Shown one piece after another: positions 44,986-57,500 of a stretch of DNA of 64,000 nt. This DNA is from Rhypophila decipiens (Eukaryota > Ascomycota > Sordariomycetes > Sordariales > Naviculisporaceae). The stretch is taken from the NCBI GenBank assembly GCA_033297075.1, contig MU858048.1, positions 62,001 through 126,000 of the forward strand, given 5' to 3'. The notes beneath the pieces are model-generated. The model ran no database searches and was not told the origin of the DNA. It worked only from the letters and a program-made list of their open reading frames with translations. The position numbers were made by a program, and so were the translations under genes. How positions within the stretch are numbered: position 1 is the first letter of the stretch; each line of letters opens with the position of its first letter.

Positions 44986-47073
44986 TCAAGAAACCCGACA
45001 CAACCGCCCATTCTGCGTAGGATAAAAGTCCAACTGCCCCTGGACCTTCCAATCCTCCGAGCCCACCGCCGTAATCGCCCAAAACACATCGCTCGGATCA
45101 AGCTTCTTCTTCAGCTTTAGCAAGCGCTTATAATTCTCCTCCCCATAGAAACTCTGCTGAAAATTCGGCTCATTAATATCTCCCTCGCTCATGTATGACC
45201 CTGCCCCGGGCGAAGCCTCTCTCCACCTCTTCATCCAATCCGTCGTTAGTATGCGGGCGTTATTCGAGATTGTAGCGTCTGTTGCATCCGGGGCAGTTTG
45301 AGGTCCACCGAGGATAAAAAAGCCTAGGTTTTTGCGCCAGGCGGGATTGATGGCGTTGTCTTGTAGTTTGAGGGAGATGGCGTCTTGGGGCGGTGCTGAG
45401 CGGATCGCGTAGCCTATTAGTACGCCTCCGTTGGTTAGTGCGTAGCGGACTGCTGAGAGGGTCGTATTTAGTTTGGCTCCGTTGGAAAAGTTCTCTCGTG
45501 GGAAGAGCCGGGAGCCAGAGTGTCCTGTTGGCGCGCCGACTTGCTCTAAAGGTGGAAAAGTTCCGTTGTAGGCCTGGAAGTAGGACGGGAAGTGGGTGAA
45601 TATCGGCGTGGAGTAAGGGATCCCCAGGGCGGTCAGCTCGGCGAGAAAGGGAGCGACTAAGGCTTGGGTTTGGGACACGGTCATGTTGTTGGCCCAGAAG
45701 GGCATGAACTGGAAGAAGAACTCGTTTGCGGGGGGAGCCGCTATGGGAACGACTAGCCAGTAGGCGTAGGCTCCTGCTGAGGTGAAGCGGTCGAAATGGC
45801 TGAAGAAGGAGCGCATGCCGGCCCAGAAGATGTCGGCTGTTACGTTGGGGGAGGTGACGAAGTTGAAGGTCATTGTTGTTACTGGGATTTTGGGGTAGGC
45901 GCGGATTACGACTGAGGTGACCACACCAAAGGTTGATCCGCCTCCACCGCGGAGGGCCCAGTAGAGGTCTGGGTTTGAGTCGGCTGAGGCGGTCACGTAT
46001 TCGCCCGAGGGGAGGACGACTTCGAGGGAGAGTACCTGGTCGGCGCCCATTCCTGCGAGGGAGGAGAGTGGGGAGTGGCCTCCTCCGGCGATGTAGCCGC
46101 CTGCTATGCCGACTGTGTGGCATTCGCCGCCTACTACTGATACGCCGTGGGCCTCGGCTGCTGCGTAGATTTCTTCGGTTACTACTCCCGCGCCGAGCTT
46201 GAAGGCAGGGCCCGAGAACGAGGCTGGGCCAGAGCCGCAGCTGTAGGAGGGAAAGAACTGGATGTCGTTCAGCTTGTGTGTCCAGATGGAAAGGGCACCG
46301 GCGCCGATCGACTTGTCAGCAAAGTCGTGACCGGTGTTTTTGACTACCAAGCGGAGGTTGGCCAGGCGGGCAAAGTTGATGGCGAGCTGTATCTGCTTGA
46401 CCGTCTTTATGGCCACTGAGTAGGCGGCGTAGCCCCCTAGGGTGCAGGGTGCGTTTGGGTCATTGGAAGGAAGACATGTTCGGCCTTGGAAAATGGGCCA
46501 CATGGTTGAAGAAGGGTCCTCGATGCTGTAGGTCGTTAGCTGCCTTGTCTGCTCTTGAACATAAAGTATTGTATTTCCACCTACTGCAAATGCGGGTCAC
46601 TCCAGTTCTGTGTTATGGCCTGGCATGTGGCATTATCGTATACTTGTGGCCAGTCGTTATGGCAAGGCGCAGCAAGGGGCACCGTCTTGATCAGGGCTCC
46701 TCCAGCAGTAGCGTTGAACTTGTTCCAGGTCTGTTGCGATGGCCAGGAAGCGTCACCGGGAAAGGCTTTGCACTCCCCCTTCTTCGGAAGCTTGCCCTTC
46801 CCGAACCCAAACAGGTCTGCAGTCTGCTTGTCCAGGGACGCTTCTGTCAAAATGGTATTTTCCCAGCTGAATTTGGGTGCGCAGCTGCTTGGCGGCGGTG
46901 TACCACCTCCATTTTGCTGTTGTCTTGGAAAGACTATTCAAAGGTTAAGTTGAGTTCAGAGCTAGAATGGGAAGATGCGTTCACAAACCAGTAGTATCGT
47001 CACCAAAAACCGGCGCTGGTGTTGCCCATACGGCGACCTGCAAGGCCGTGAGAACGCCAAGGACCTTCATCAT
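44986..47073 (-). CDS. Secreted berberine-bridge-type FAD-linked oxidase (PCMH + BBE domains)
   Basis: Three exons on minus, 47073-46989, 46933-46585 and 46525-44986, with introns of 55 and 59 nt, give 657 residues. The signal peptide is MMKVLGVLTALQVAVWATPAP. After a Gly/Pro linker comes a Cys-containing N-terminal region (CAPKFSWENTILTEASL). The PCMH FAD-binding domain begins with CTLGGYAAYSVAIKTVKQIQ and LRLVVKNTGHDF, where H211 should carry the flavin. The second attachment residue of bicovalent enzymes is the Cys near 280 in VGGECHTVGIAGG. ADSNPDLYWALRGGGGSTFGVVTSV closes the FAD domain. The C-terminal BBE motif is NEPNFQQSFYGEENYKRLLKLKKKLDPSDVFWA. Several N-glycosylation sites are visible. 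Family members oxidise sugars, alkaloids or polyketides with O2; the substrate here is unknown. The extreme 3' coding part uses different codon endings from the middle. Confidence 0.9.
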
Positions 47074-49266
47074 GATCCGGGATGTGGGGGAATTTTGGTC
47101 TTGTTTCCAAAAAGGGGATTGGTGAAAGCCACGACAGTGAGACTAGTCACTACAACATGGATACGATTGAGAGGAAAAACTCTACAATCCTGATGAGGCA
47201 CAAGATGGGAGAGAGAGGAGAGAAATATGAAGACGCGGACGCCGCTTGATATATGCAAAGAACCGCCTTGTAAGCTAACTGCTTCCCCCAGTAAATATAC
47301 TGCCTAGACGTTTAGTAGTCCCAGTGGGAACGAAGGAGCAAACGGCCCCCATGCAATGTGTAGTATTGAGGATATCCTGGAGACCCAACTCAGACTCCAG
47401 CTAAGAAGAGCAGCAGGGCATCTACACACCAAATACCATCCGACAGGCGAGTTTGTCCAACCATCACGAGGCAAAGCACATAATCTCAGTCCATGCTATG
47501 CAGTAGAGTAGTGTAAAAAGGCGATCCCCTCCCCCGGCGTCCCTGCCAAGACGAGATGCTTCTTCTGCATCTCCACGCACCGGTATGCTCGGTATGCATG
47601 GTCAGCGGGGAAAGGAATGGACATCCCCAGTCAGTCGGTGAGACGGCACAAGCAACCAACTGAGGAGAAGGAAAGACGGGCGTCGTCGGGGGCTCGGGGC
47701 TGCATGTTGGTTACCAGAAGGCCGGTAAATGCGACGCTGTTCCAATATTCATCAAATAACTTCATGCGGGGAGTCCAACAACCTTGCCACTGACACATGT
47801 GCACCCCCTTCACGCTACTCACCAGGTCGTAAGTCGCCGGGAACTGGCCGCAATGGACTTGTGTTGACAGTATGGGTTAAACTTGCTGCGAGGTTCTCAT
47901 GGTGTCCTGGATATTGATCATTACCGGTGTCTATTAAGGTGGCACGGAAAATAGGGGGCAGATGTAGAGATGTCCAGGCAGTGGTGTGATATGGAATTCA
48001 ATCCGTATTCGGCAACAAGGAGTTGTCGGCGAAGGAGGGCGTGACAGGGCGTTTCTCGGCTCCTCCCGAAAGGTCGGGGGAAGGAGGGGAAGAAGCCTCG
48101 GGAGGATTATTGTCCGGAGGCATAGATTTGAAGCCGACCAATTTGACTCCGGAACGAAATCGGTCGCCGAATTTCGAAAAGCATCTGTTGAAATACATTG
48201 AACAAATAAGCGGTTATATGATTTTGACTTTCATTGTGCATTGTGCACGGAAACCACGCGAGGTACGGAGTACGGATACAGGTACAGTCAAATACCGTGA
48301 GGGTTAGGGTTAATTGCGCAGTTCACAGAGGCTGATGCCAGCTGAACACCATAACAAAACAAATCGAAAAGGGGTATAACCCCTTTATTGTATTGCCTAT
48401 TCGACTATAAACAAGGGGTTGTTCGCTCGAGTCCAACCCTGGAGGTATTTTCGTTCTGAGATTATGCTATCTCAGTCAACCAGTCTGATATTCAAGTGGC
48501 ACTATACGGGGAGGGAATGTACTCGAGGAAATATGCCGCGCTCCAAGGCCCTGCCGTCCTGACATTGATTTCTTCTTTGGGATATTGATCTCGAGAACCA
48601 TGGAGAGCAACTTTTAACCCAGACTACAGCTTGGTTGCCGCCTGGTTCCTCACTAGCACAACTGTTGCTGCAGTAGTGTATCTTCAATGCTGACACATTT
48701 GGTATTAATGGTAGCGTGAATCTGGTTATTACTCAATCTTGCCGATATCCGATTTCACCATTCCGGTCATCGGCTTTGGAAGGACTTTTCTTGCAATGAG
48801 GATCGGCCATTCTCCTCACGTACGGCGCGGCGTCGGCGGCGGCAGAGAAACCCGCTATCTCCGGCGGTAGCGGTAATGCCAAGGCCGGCCCCAATTTTCA
48901 CGCACCCGTCTTTGACGTCGCCCGTGAGGTCATGAAAATTTCCAGTACACCACAACAAGGCATACATTATTATCACCTTCCCTATGGGATCCCAATTTCT
49001 TGCCCTATCACGACCCCTTTAATATTTAATATCAATCTCGGCTCTCGCACTATTAAGTAGTCTCAAGGTACTGCCATTTCTGGGAATTTCACACCAACCG
49101 GAATTGGACAAAGAACTATTTGACAACTCGTACGGAATCTCCAGCTTCTATCCCGATTCCGCTGAAAGATTGAAAGTTCAAACCCAAATTACGCACGGTC
49201 GATCGGACGGAGGACTGCACTAGAACCGGTGTGGACCTGAGGAAAATTGGGCACCCGGTACCCGAC
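47074..49266. other. Divergent intergenic region with one coding-like frame
   Basis: 2.2 kb between the oxidase start and bor1. A frame on plus, about 47988-48307, reads SVFGNKELSAKEGVTGRF, then GGIDLKPTNLTPERNRSPNF, then EKHLLKYIEQISGY. Its composition looks coding, but there is no good start and no known family. An AAAGGGGT/ACCCCTTT palindrome is at about 48370-48387 and two TTAGGG-like units are at 48301-48312. Confidence 0.4.
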
Positions 49267-51542
49267 ATGTCCTTTCCCCGGCAGTCGGGAGCTGAAACCG
49301 GAGCCGGCCCGGAATATGGGCCGCCCGGTGGGCCAGCGCCATCATCCCTCACCGGCAAAAGCAAGGCCAATAAAACCCCCGAAGCACAACCTCCAGGTTA
49401 CGTCACCCGTTCTGATGGCGGTCCGTGGTGGAGGATTCGCCTCTTTCGTGGCATGGTCAATGATATCCGCCGGCGGACACCCTACTATCTGAGCGACTGG
49501 ACTGATGCGTGGAATTATCGTGTCGTGCCGGCAACGGTATACATGTACTTTGCCAAGTTCGTCTTTCTTCACATCTTTGACATATCTACCAAGATGTAGT
49601 TGCTGACGCCTCGACAGCATTCTTCCCGCCTTGGCCTTCTCCCTCGATATGATTATCAAGACGGACATGCAGTTTGGCGTGAACGAGGTATTGCTCTCCT
49701 CAGTTCTCGGGGCTGTCGTATTTTCTGTCCTGGCATGTCAACCTCTGGTGATTGTTGGTGTGACGGGACCTATAACTGTCTTCAACTAGTAAGTGCTATC
49801 TGAACCTAAGACAAGTGCAGAGGTATCTGAGGACCAACCGACTTATATGTCTCCCTGTAGCACTGTATATGATATCATGGCCCCCTCGGGGACTAACTAC
49901 CTTGCCTTTATGTGCTGGATTGGTTTGTAAGTTAAAGCAAGGCCCTCCAAGTCGGAATTTCCAACAAAACAAACGCTGACTCGTCCACCAGATGGTCGCT
50001 CGTCTTCCACTGGATCCTGGCCATCACCAACTCGTGCAACTGGCTGCGCTACGTAACCAGATTCCCCTGTGACATATTTGGCTTCTACGTCGCCTTCATA
50101 TATTTGCAGAAAGGCATCCAAGTGCTCGAGCGACTAGGAGACGATGCATCCTTCTACCTTTCGGTCATGGTTGCCATCCTCGTGTTTGCGATTGCCTATG
50201 CCTGTGGCGAACTGGGCAAGAGCAGTCTCTTCACTCATCCTGTGCGCGTCTTTCTCAAGGACTACGGCACACCGCTCACGGTGGTATTCTTCACCGGCTT
50301 CGTCCACATGGGCAAAATGGCGGGCGTTTATCAAGAGACCCTCCCTACAAGCAAATCTTTCTTCCCGACTGCTGACCGTGGGTGGTTCATTCACTTTTGG
50401 GATATCAAGCTTGGGGAGGTCTTTTTGGCGATTCCATTTGCGATCCTTTTGACTGTTTTATTTTGGTTTGATCATAATGGTATGTTTTCTTTCAACCCCG
50501 GGGTCTTTGGTTGTCTTGTCGTCAAACTGACATCTCTCGACCTCCAGTATCATCTCTCATCGCCCAAGGCACCGAGTTCCCCTTGCGTAAACCAGCAGGC
50601 TTCCATTGGGACCTCTTCCTCCTAGGCCTCACCACAGGAATAGCCGGCCTCCTCGGTCTGCCCTTCCCCAACGGTCTCATTCCCCAAGCCCCTTTCCATA
50701 CCGAATCACTCTGTGTGACCGAGGTAGTCGCCGACGATGACGAAAACGGCACCGGAAAAGGCCACTACGAGTTCAAAGCCACCCACGTGGTAGAGCAGCG
50801 CGTATCAAACCTCGCCCAGGGATTGCTCACCCTCGGCACCATGAGCGGCCCCTTACTCGTCGTGCTTCATCTCATTCCCCAGGGTGTATTCGCCGGCCTG
50901 TTTTTTATCATGGGATTCCAGGCCCTCGAAGCAAACGGAATCACCGACAAGATCTTGTTCCTCTGTCGCGACGCTGCCCTCACGCCGCCGAATCACCCAC
51001 TCAAGTCCATCAAACGGCGAAGTGCCATTTGGTTGTTTGTTGCCATTGAGCTGGTCGGCTTCGGGGCTACCTTTGCCATCACACAAACTGTTGCCGCCGT
51101 GGGGTTTCCCATCTTTATCTTTGCTTTGATACCTGTCCGGGCATTGCTATTGCCCAAGTGGCTTTCTCCCCATGAGCTGTCGATTCTGGATGAGCCTACG
51201 GCTAGTCCGTTTACCATGGAGAGTGTCAGTGGTACGTATGGTGGTAAAGAGCAAGTCCTGGACGCACCCGAGGGGCCTTCTGATTCTGGAAACGAGAGTG
51301 AGGCAAAGCAAGCAGGTCGTGGGCCTAGTGCTAGTGCGACTGGGAGCGGGTTGTTCCATGGTCCTAGGAGGAGTGAAGAGGAATTGGCCGAGCTAGGAGA
51401 GGCCCGGAGAAGAAATGATGATTCTCATCTTCGGGTCGGTGATGCTGATGCGTATGGTGTTGCTAGACGGAGGAATAGTACTGGGAGACGTGCTGGTGAT
51501 GATGACGAGATTGAGATGCATGGCCTGGGAAAGAGTCGTTAG
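49267..51542 (+). CDS. BOR1: Bor1-like borate/anion exchanger (SLC4 HCO3-transporter family)
   Basis: Five exons (49267-49556, 49618-49788, 49861-49926, 49992-50479, 50548-51542) with good GT-AG sites give 669 residues. The family exports borate or exchanges bicarbonate-type anions at the plasma membrane or vacuole. Order: a hydrophilic N-terminus, then RIRLFRGMVNDIRRRTPYYLSDWTDAWNYRVVPATVYMYFANILPALAFSLDM, the signature of fungal Bor1 at helix 1 (this spans the exon 1-2 junction). Next are GVNEVLLSSVLGAVVFSVLACQPLVIVGVTGPITVFNYTVYDIM and the remaining core helices, including PFPNGLIPQAPFHTESLCV and VVEQRVSNLAQGLLTLGT. The last 110 residues are a hydrophilic Ser/Gly/Arg tail with RRSEEELAELGEARRRN. 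I chose the first ATG in the open frame (49267); an upstream exon cannot be excluded. Codon endings shift from C-rich to T-rich around 51150. Confidence 0.92.
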
Positions 51543-54500
51543 ATATTTCGATCCTTCTCTCTACCACTTATTTAAGAATGTAACGGTCTACGCGGATAGA
51601 ATGACGACCTGGGACTTGTTAGATTAGAGCTCTCTTAATCGTATGTCTACTACTGTCTACCGTAGCATGTACATATTTAGAATCGTATTTCTTTTTTTTC
51701 CCGTCTCGTCACCTCACCGTCTTTCGCTTCCCTGCACCAAAAAGATGTCTAGTTGCAACGAGCAACGACACCGCAGTTTTGGCTTGCCAGCACATTGTTA
51801 TCCCAGCCTTTTGAAAACATGCCATGGACCTAGCTGTCCAATGATTTGTTTTGTACTTAATATCCATTCGCGATCCAGATCCAGCCCTGCTTGTAACCAT
51901 GTAAACAACACCAACCTGAAGTGGCAAGCGACTGGAGCGCCATGGAGCACGCGAGCGCGGGTCTTCGAGTTGGATAAGGGGGAAAGTCTCTCGTGCGCGA
52001 ATCCTCTTCCGGTTTGACCTGCAGTCGGGGAAAAGGAGAGGGCGTGATCAGGTCCAGCGACTGTCTGACCGCCTGCCCGGGCGTGTCGTCGTGATTCAGC
52101 CCGTTTAACTTTTGTAGCACGTTCTCGTTGTCGTATAAGGTAGCCGGGAAGGCAAGGGTATCGTCGACAGGATCCTCGAAGGCTCGCTTTCAAGTAGTCA
52201 AGCAAAGATCATGCTGTGGTGATCCTAACTTTCTATAAGCGGATCCGTGTTAGCCAGATGATTCTGACCTCTTGTTCGTCCAACTATCAAGAAGACAATG
52301 GTCCTAAAGAGGGGCCCTACCTAGAGACCTGGGGAGCGTCACTATCAACAATGCGCCCGCCATCGACAATGCCGTGATTATGAACGTCCAAGAAAGAAGA
52401 ACGGAGATCCAACCTTGAAAAGAAACCTTAGACGAGAATTGGACAGTTATCAAGATCTTCTCCAGAACCCGAGAATCAAAAACTCCATCACCACCAAAAC
52501 AAGGCACCAAATTGCGTCACCAAACAAGATAGCCAAGCTTCTCGATTATCTCTTCACGAATTAGCTACGTATCCCTAATATATTACCTCCACTTGCATAT
52601 TCTAATCCATCCAACACCAGGCAGATAGAGAATCTCCGAGCACTCAATATCAAGGTACGAGAAACGAGTAGACAATGATCAAGCTTTCCTGGATTGCCTC
52701 ACTACGGACCAACCGAGAGCATCTGAGCATACCTCGAATCGTAGCCGACCTGACGAATAATCTCCTCTACGCGCAACTGCCCCGGGTACCAGCGCGGGTT
52801 AATTTCTGGTAATGATCGCCAACAAATTACCTGCGTGTAGCAAAACTTTGGTTCTTGGACTCTCGACATCGTGGCTCAACCAAACTCTTCTATACTTGAT
52901 GCATTTTCATCTCCAACCCGCAGGCCCAAACGAACCATATACAGCACTCACTTTCGCGTGTTTGACCTGTCGGTCTTGCGTGCGTATGCCTATATCTTAG
53001 GTGTCTTTACCCGCTAAGAACGAAAAAAGTCGGCTCACCTACCTACTCCCCACCCAGTGAGTGGCCCAGACCCATATCCGGCCCCCTTGTTTAATTTGTG
53101 ACTGGTAATCAACGCCTTGATTAAGCCCAGAGGGTCTCCGGCCTCATCTCACTCTGGGTCTGGTATGCCTTCATCTAACAAGAAATCATGGTTAGATGAA
53201 AGCAAATCTAGGTTAAGGGGTCAAGTTGACGGCTCCAGATATTGACCAAGTGTTCAATTTGATGAAGTCGGTCACTTCGGGCTTCGCTTTCTGGGCGAGA
53301 TGAAGCCGTGCTTGTCTGGAGCATAAAAAGCCATAAAAGCTCATGCTCCCCCAAGCTCAGGATACTGAATGTTGTAGGAGGAAAAGTTCCATCGTTGGAA
53401 GGAAATTTTCGACCATCAGTCCCCATTCCGAGTCTGCTGGGCCTTAACGATCACCTGACTTTTGTGGTGAGAAACCAGACAGACTTTGGAGCTTTTCCAA
53501 CAACCCTGCTCGCCTGGAAAACCATATCGCCAGTCTCGACGGCGGAATGCAACCCCTCGTACATGCAGACAGACCAACCCCGCCGTTATCCGAAGTCCGT
53601 TTTGTCAAGTCAGAAACGTTGGATATCTAACGAGAAGCTGAAGGAAGTCGAACGCACCGTCACCATCTGCCGGCCCTCTCTAGGCTGATCATGGTGATAC
53701 CTTTCTGGCTAGTCGTAAGGAAGGATGGGGGCAGGCCTCGACCGTCGATATAACCGCCGCTGAGATACATGGTAGCTGGTTAGCGTGCCGGGGAAAGAAC
53801 GGCGGGCTGAAGTGGCAAAGAGGATAGGCTGGCTGGCTCATAGGTCTAGGATGTGCTAATGGTCGTACCGAATCTTGCGGTGGATCATGTCACTCAACAG
53901 ACCGAAAATCCGGACCCTGCCGATTACGCCAAGGAATTTTGACTTGATGCGTGATAACTGGCAGAACAGATCTGACAGATCTGACGGCATTCGGTATTGC
54001 GGACCTTGTGACCCTTGGTGGACCCTGGCTACTTGGACCTACCTAGGTATCACCCCACCAGTTCCGAGGGGTTATGGCTAAGCCTACGAACCCTGAAGGC
54101 GACCAAGTTCAAGCTACCTTGGCCTGGACTCTTTATGTTTTGGTTGTCTAGAACCACAGCTTCAAGGGGACCTTCAAACTGCAGCAACAATCGGTGACGG
54201 AAAGCTCAACGGAGCTGGGAAGCCATGGACCATCAGAGAGCCCCCCGGGAGTCCGGCAAGTTGAGGATGGGACCCAGTACTTTTCGGCGAACTGTCAGTC
54301 ATCTCTCGCCCAACTGTCGTATCGATTACGCCAGTGAGGCCCCGGAGTGTATAGGGCTTCTCTCCGCTCAGCTTAGCAACCAGAGAGTTCCATTTGACAA
54401 CCGCTTCGCTGTATCATGCTGTATGGACACAGAAACAGCTCTCGCACCGCTGCCGATAGCAGAGATAGCGGGCTAGGCTCTTGTAGTGGATGTGGTTGGC

Positions 54501-57500
54501 TCGTTGCAAGTATCCTGTCGATGGACCGCAAACGCAGACCACGGGCGACTCGGGGGCCTTCTAAAGTCTGCTCGACGACTGCCGGTGAAGGCGCGCTTGA
54601 CGTGACCAACGACCCCAGGGACTGGGCCCGGACCTGAACAGGGACCTGCTCGCACTGGTCTACAAGAAGCGCAGGATATATTGAAATCGTATCGAAGCTG
54701 AACAGGTTCTGCCAGTTGGTCAACGGGCATCAGCTGGCAACCGGGTTCAGGCAATTGAAAGGCGGCCGGGATTGTCAAGCGATTCCAAGAAGCTCGAAGA
54801 CCCGGGGTTGGTCAGTAAGGAACGACACCTCCATCCGAGAAGGCACAGGGAATTTAGCCGGAGAGTATATTGACGGAGACCCCCAGAGCGCTGAACTCGG
54901 TCATGGGAGGGGAGCACAAAGCCTGGAAATGAGCACCCACCGGAGAGAAAAAGAAAAGACGAGCATTTAACGAGGATGGAAAGACGGGAGGCAGAGCATG
55001 TTGATTCCGGGTCGCTTCTCTCCATGATGCGCCTTTGTCGAACGAGTCGACTGTCCTGTAATCTTTTTTCCTGGCCAGACCCGAGGACAGCAACTAGGAA
55101 AATTTGAAGAGGGCTGAATTGAGTGTTAGGTAGCGTCACCGTCACCTTCACTCATCGACGTTGCATAGTCCCGGACTGTTACGGAACAGAATCCCCACAA
55201 GAACCGCAAAAGACGTTATCCTTGACTTTATATGTGACGGTGGCAGTGGCGCGCTTCGAATGATCTGGGGAGCCGAACATCTGCGAGTTTGTCCCCTCTG
55301 TCAATTGAACTGGATCTGGACTGTGTCAGCCTTGTTAGTATTTGTCCCTCGGAGAGAGGCATGTGGTCAGGTGTGTCTTTTAGCAGAGCGCTGAGAGAAG
55401 ATGGTGAATGGGTGTGGCTGTTGACGTCGCAAACGATGCAGGTCAAGCTTGGTGGTTCATCTTGCCAAGACTGCCAAAAAGAAAAAAGTGGGAACAGACA
55501 CTTCCCTCTTTTGGCTGTTCAAGTGACCCACACCCCTGCCGGGAGGGGCCGCTTTCTGCTAGCTGGTATGTATCTCACTAACATCGGTCCCGATATGTGC
55601 CTGCAGAATGAGTTAAGAGGCACCTCGGAGGGAGGAGGAGCCGGGGAAACAGGACCGTGCAACCCATGTTCCTCAGGTACCGTGGAGGATGGAGATCTCT
55701 TGTCTTCTTTAACGTCGCGATCGGAGTGCAAATCACGCTCCATCGAGTCCATCCCCCCGCCCCTGCCGTCGGACTATGGACAACACACTGCTGTTCCTGC
55801 TTCCAGGAATTTCTGGTGCCGACAATCTCGGTGCCGTGTCTGCCTCCATTGACCCCATTCAATGCGCTGTAGTGCATGGTATTTGCCGCTCCTGGAAATT
55901 CAGTGTGCAGTCCACAGGCCACCAGCTCCTTCCCCTTCAGGCTTCTCTTGCACACTCATGAATTAACTGGCCACCTACTCCCCTCCTGGGGCTTGCAGTA
56001 ACGCGCAACTTTGTGTGAAAAGTCCCAGGCTCAGATTACTTTAGTTCTAGCAGGTGAGGTAGTCAGTCCTCCTTCCACAGGCACACAGTTTGAGCCCCAG
56101 ATGTCAAATGATGAAGCCCAGTTTGATGACAACCCACTGCAGTGGGCTCAGGTGAAAGCTTCTGCTCTTCCCTCCTTCAGCCATCATGACGGCCTGCAAT
56201 CGATACATGGATGGATACCTGGTTGGACCTTTGCCGACGGAGCCTTTATGCCCTAGCAGGAGGGCCTTCTTGCCCACCTCAGTCATCGTTATCAGTCAGA
56301 GTAGCAACCCGGCCCCGCCCAACAGTGCCTCAAGTTGCTTTCTCCCACCTCCGTCTCTGTCCCTCACCTCGACAAGCTACTCACACCTCAAAGTTGCTCT
56401 CTCTCGGCGCCTTACAGTCGTATTACAACCTTGGCAACATTTCTCTGACTTTGTTCTTCATTCACCATATGGCTGCCTATGTTCCTGGTCAGATAGATAC
56501 TCACCGTTACGGTATCATCATTGCCATCATTTCACTCGACAAGATTCGCCCGCACCATGGAATACAGAAGACGACCACACCGCTGTTGTCTGCAAATCCC
56601 AGGGGCACATGCCGCTCGATTGGAACCAATCCCGGGTTTGACAATGTTCCCGGCTGAGTAGTCCAGCACTCGGAACCTGCTGACCCTTTCATTTTGCTGC
56701 CCGGACCTGCAAGACGAATTCTCCGGCAAGAACCAAGTCATCTTTTCGGCACCTGTTGCCACCAAGTACCTACCATACCACTCAACGGACCACGGAGTTT
56801 TCTTTACGAATCCAACTAGGTATTGTGCCGATCTAGGAGACTGGTGCATGCTCCTCTGCCATATCTCCTGTCTTGTGCTTCTAGCGACTCCCTGACCGGA
56901 TTCGGGGCACCGTCGTCTCGCACCCGTTCGGGCACGAAGGGATCTCCGCAGCCAGGGCCTAGCTATGTGCATCGTCTGGGGATTGCATTATGGCACCGGT
57001 ACAAGAAACACAGCTTACCACAGACTGTGGCTTCGATCCGGCTCGACACACCCTGGCCTATCTGGCGTCCACTCTCTTCGTTCATCCAACCCATGGATGG
57101 CCAGCCACACGGCGGCGGCGATTGCATACTATGAGCACTCGCTCCTCCAGTACCTGGTGGTGACCCCAATCTGCACTACCTTTCGCTTCAACCCGCCTTG
57201 ATATCCCTCAGGTATCTTGGATATTAAGTCGACGAGGATGCTTGTGCATGCCTCTAGCCCCACCATTTCCGGCCCAGTTATTAGCACCTGGCACCTTAGC
57301 GATCACGGCTGCAGACAATGTCGTGTTGTGGGAGTAAGCATCCTTCGAGATGTGGCGCTGACCGCTAGGTAGGTAGGTACAGAGTACAGACCCCAATGCA
57401 GCGGGTCTTGGGAACCAGCTGAGATGTCGTACTGCAGTCGCCTTTCAACTCAGACACAGCCGCTAGAATATCACCTTCCTCCTTGAGCGACCCTCTCGAG

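Noticed and set aside
48301..48312. GGGTTAGGGTTA, two telomere-like units
   Set aside because: Two units are within chance expectation and the surrounding DNA is ordinary intergenic sequence; not called as an interstitial telomere.
55289..55852. 187-residue plus-strand frame in the gene-poor gap
   Set aside because: Overlaps another open frame on minus of similar quality, has no domain, and no splice or start context; left within the gap description.
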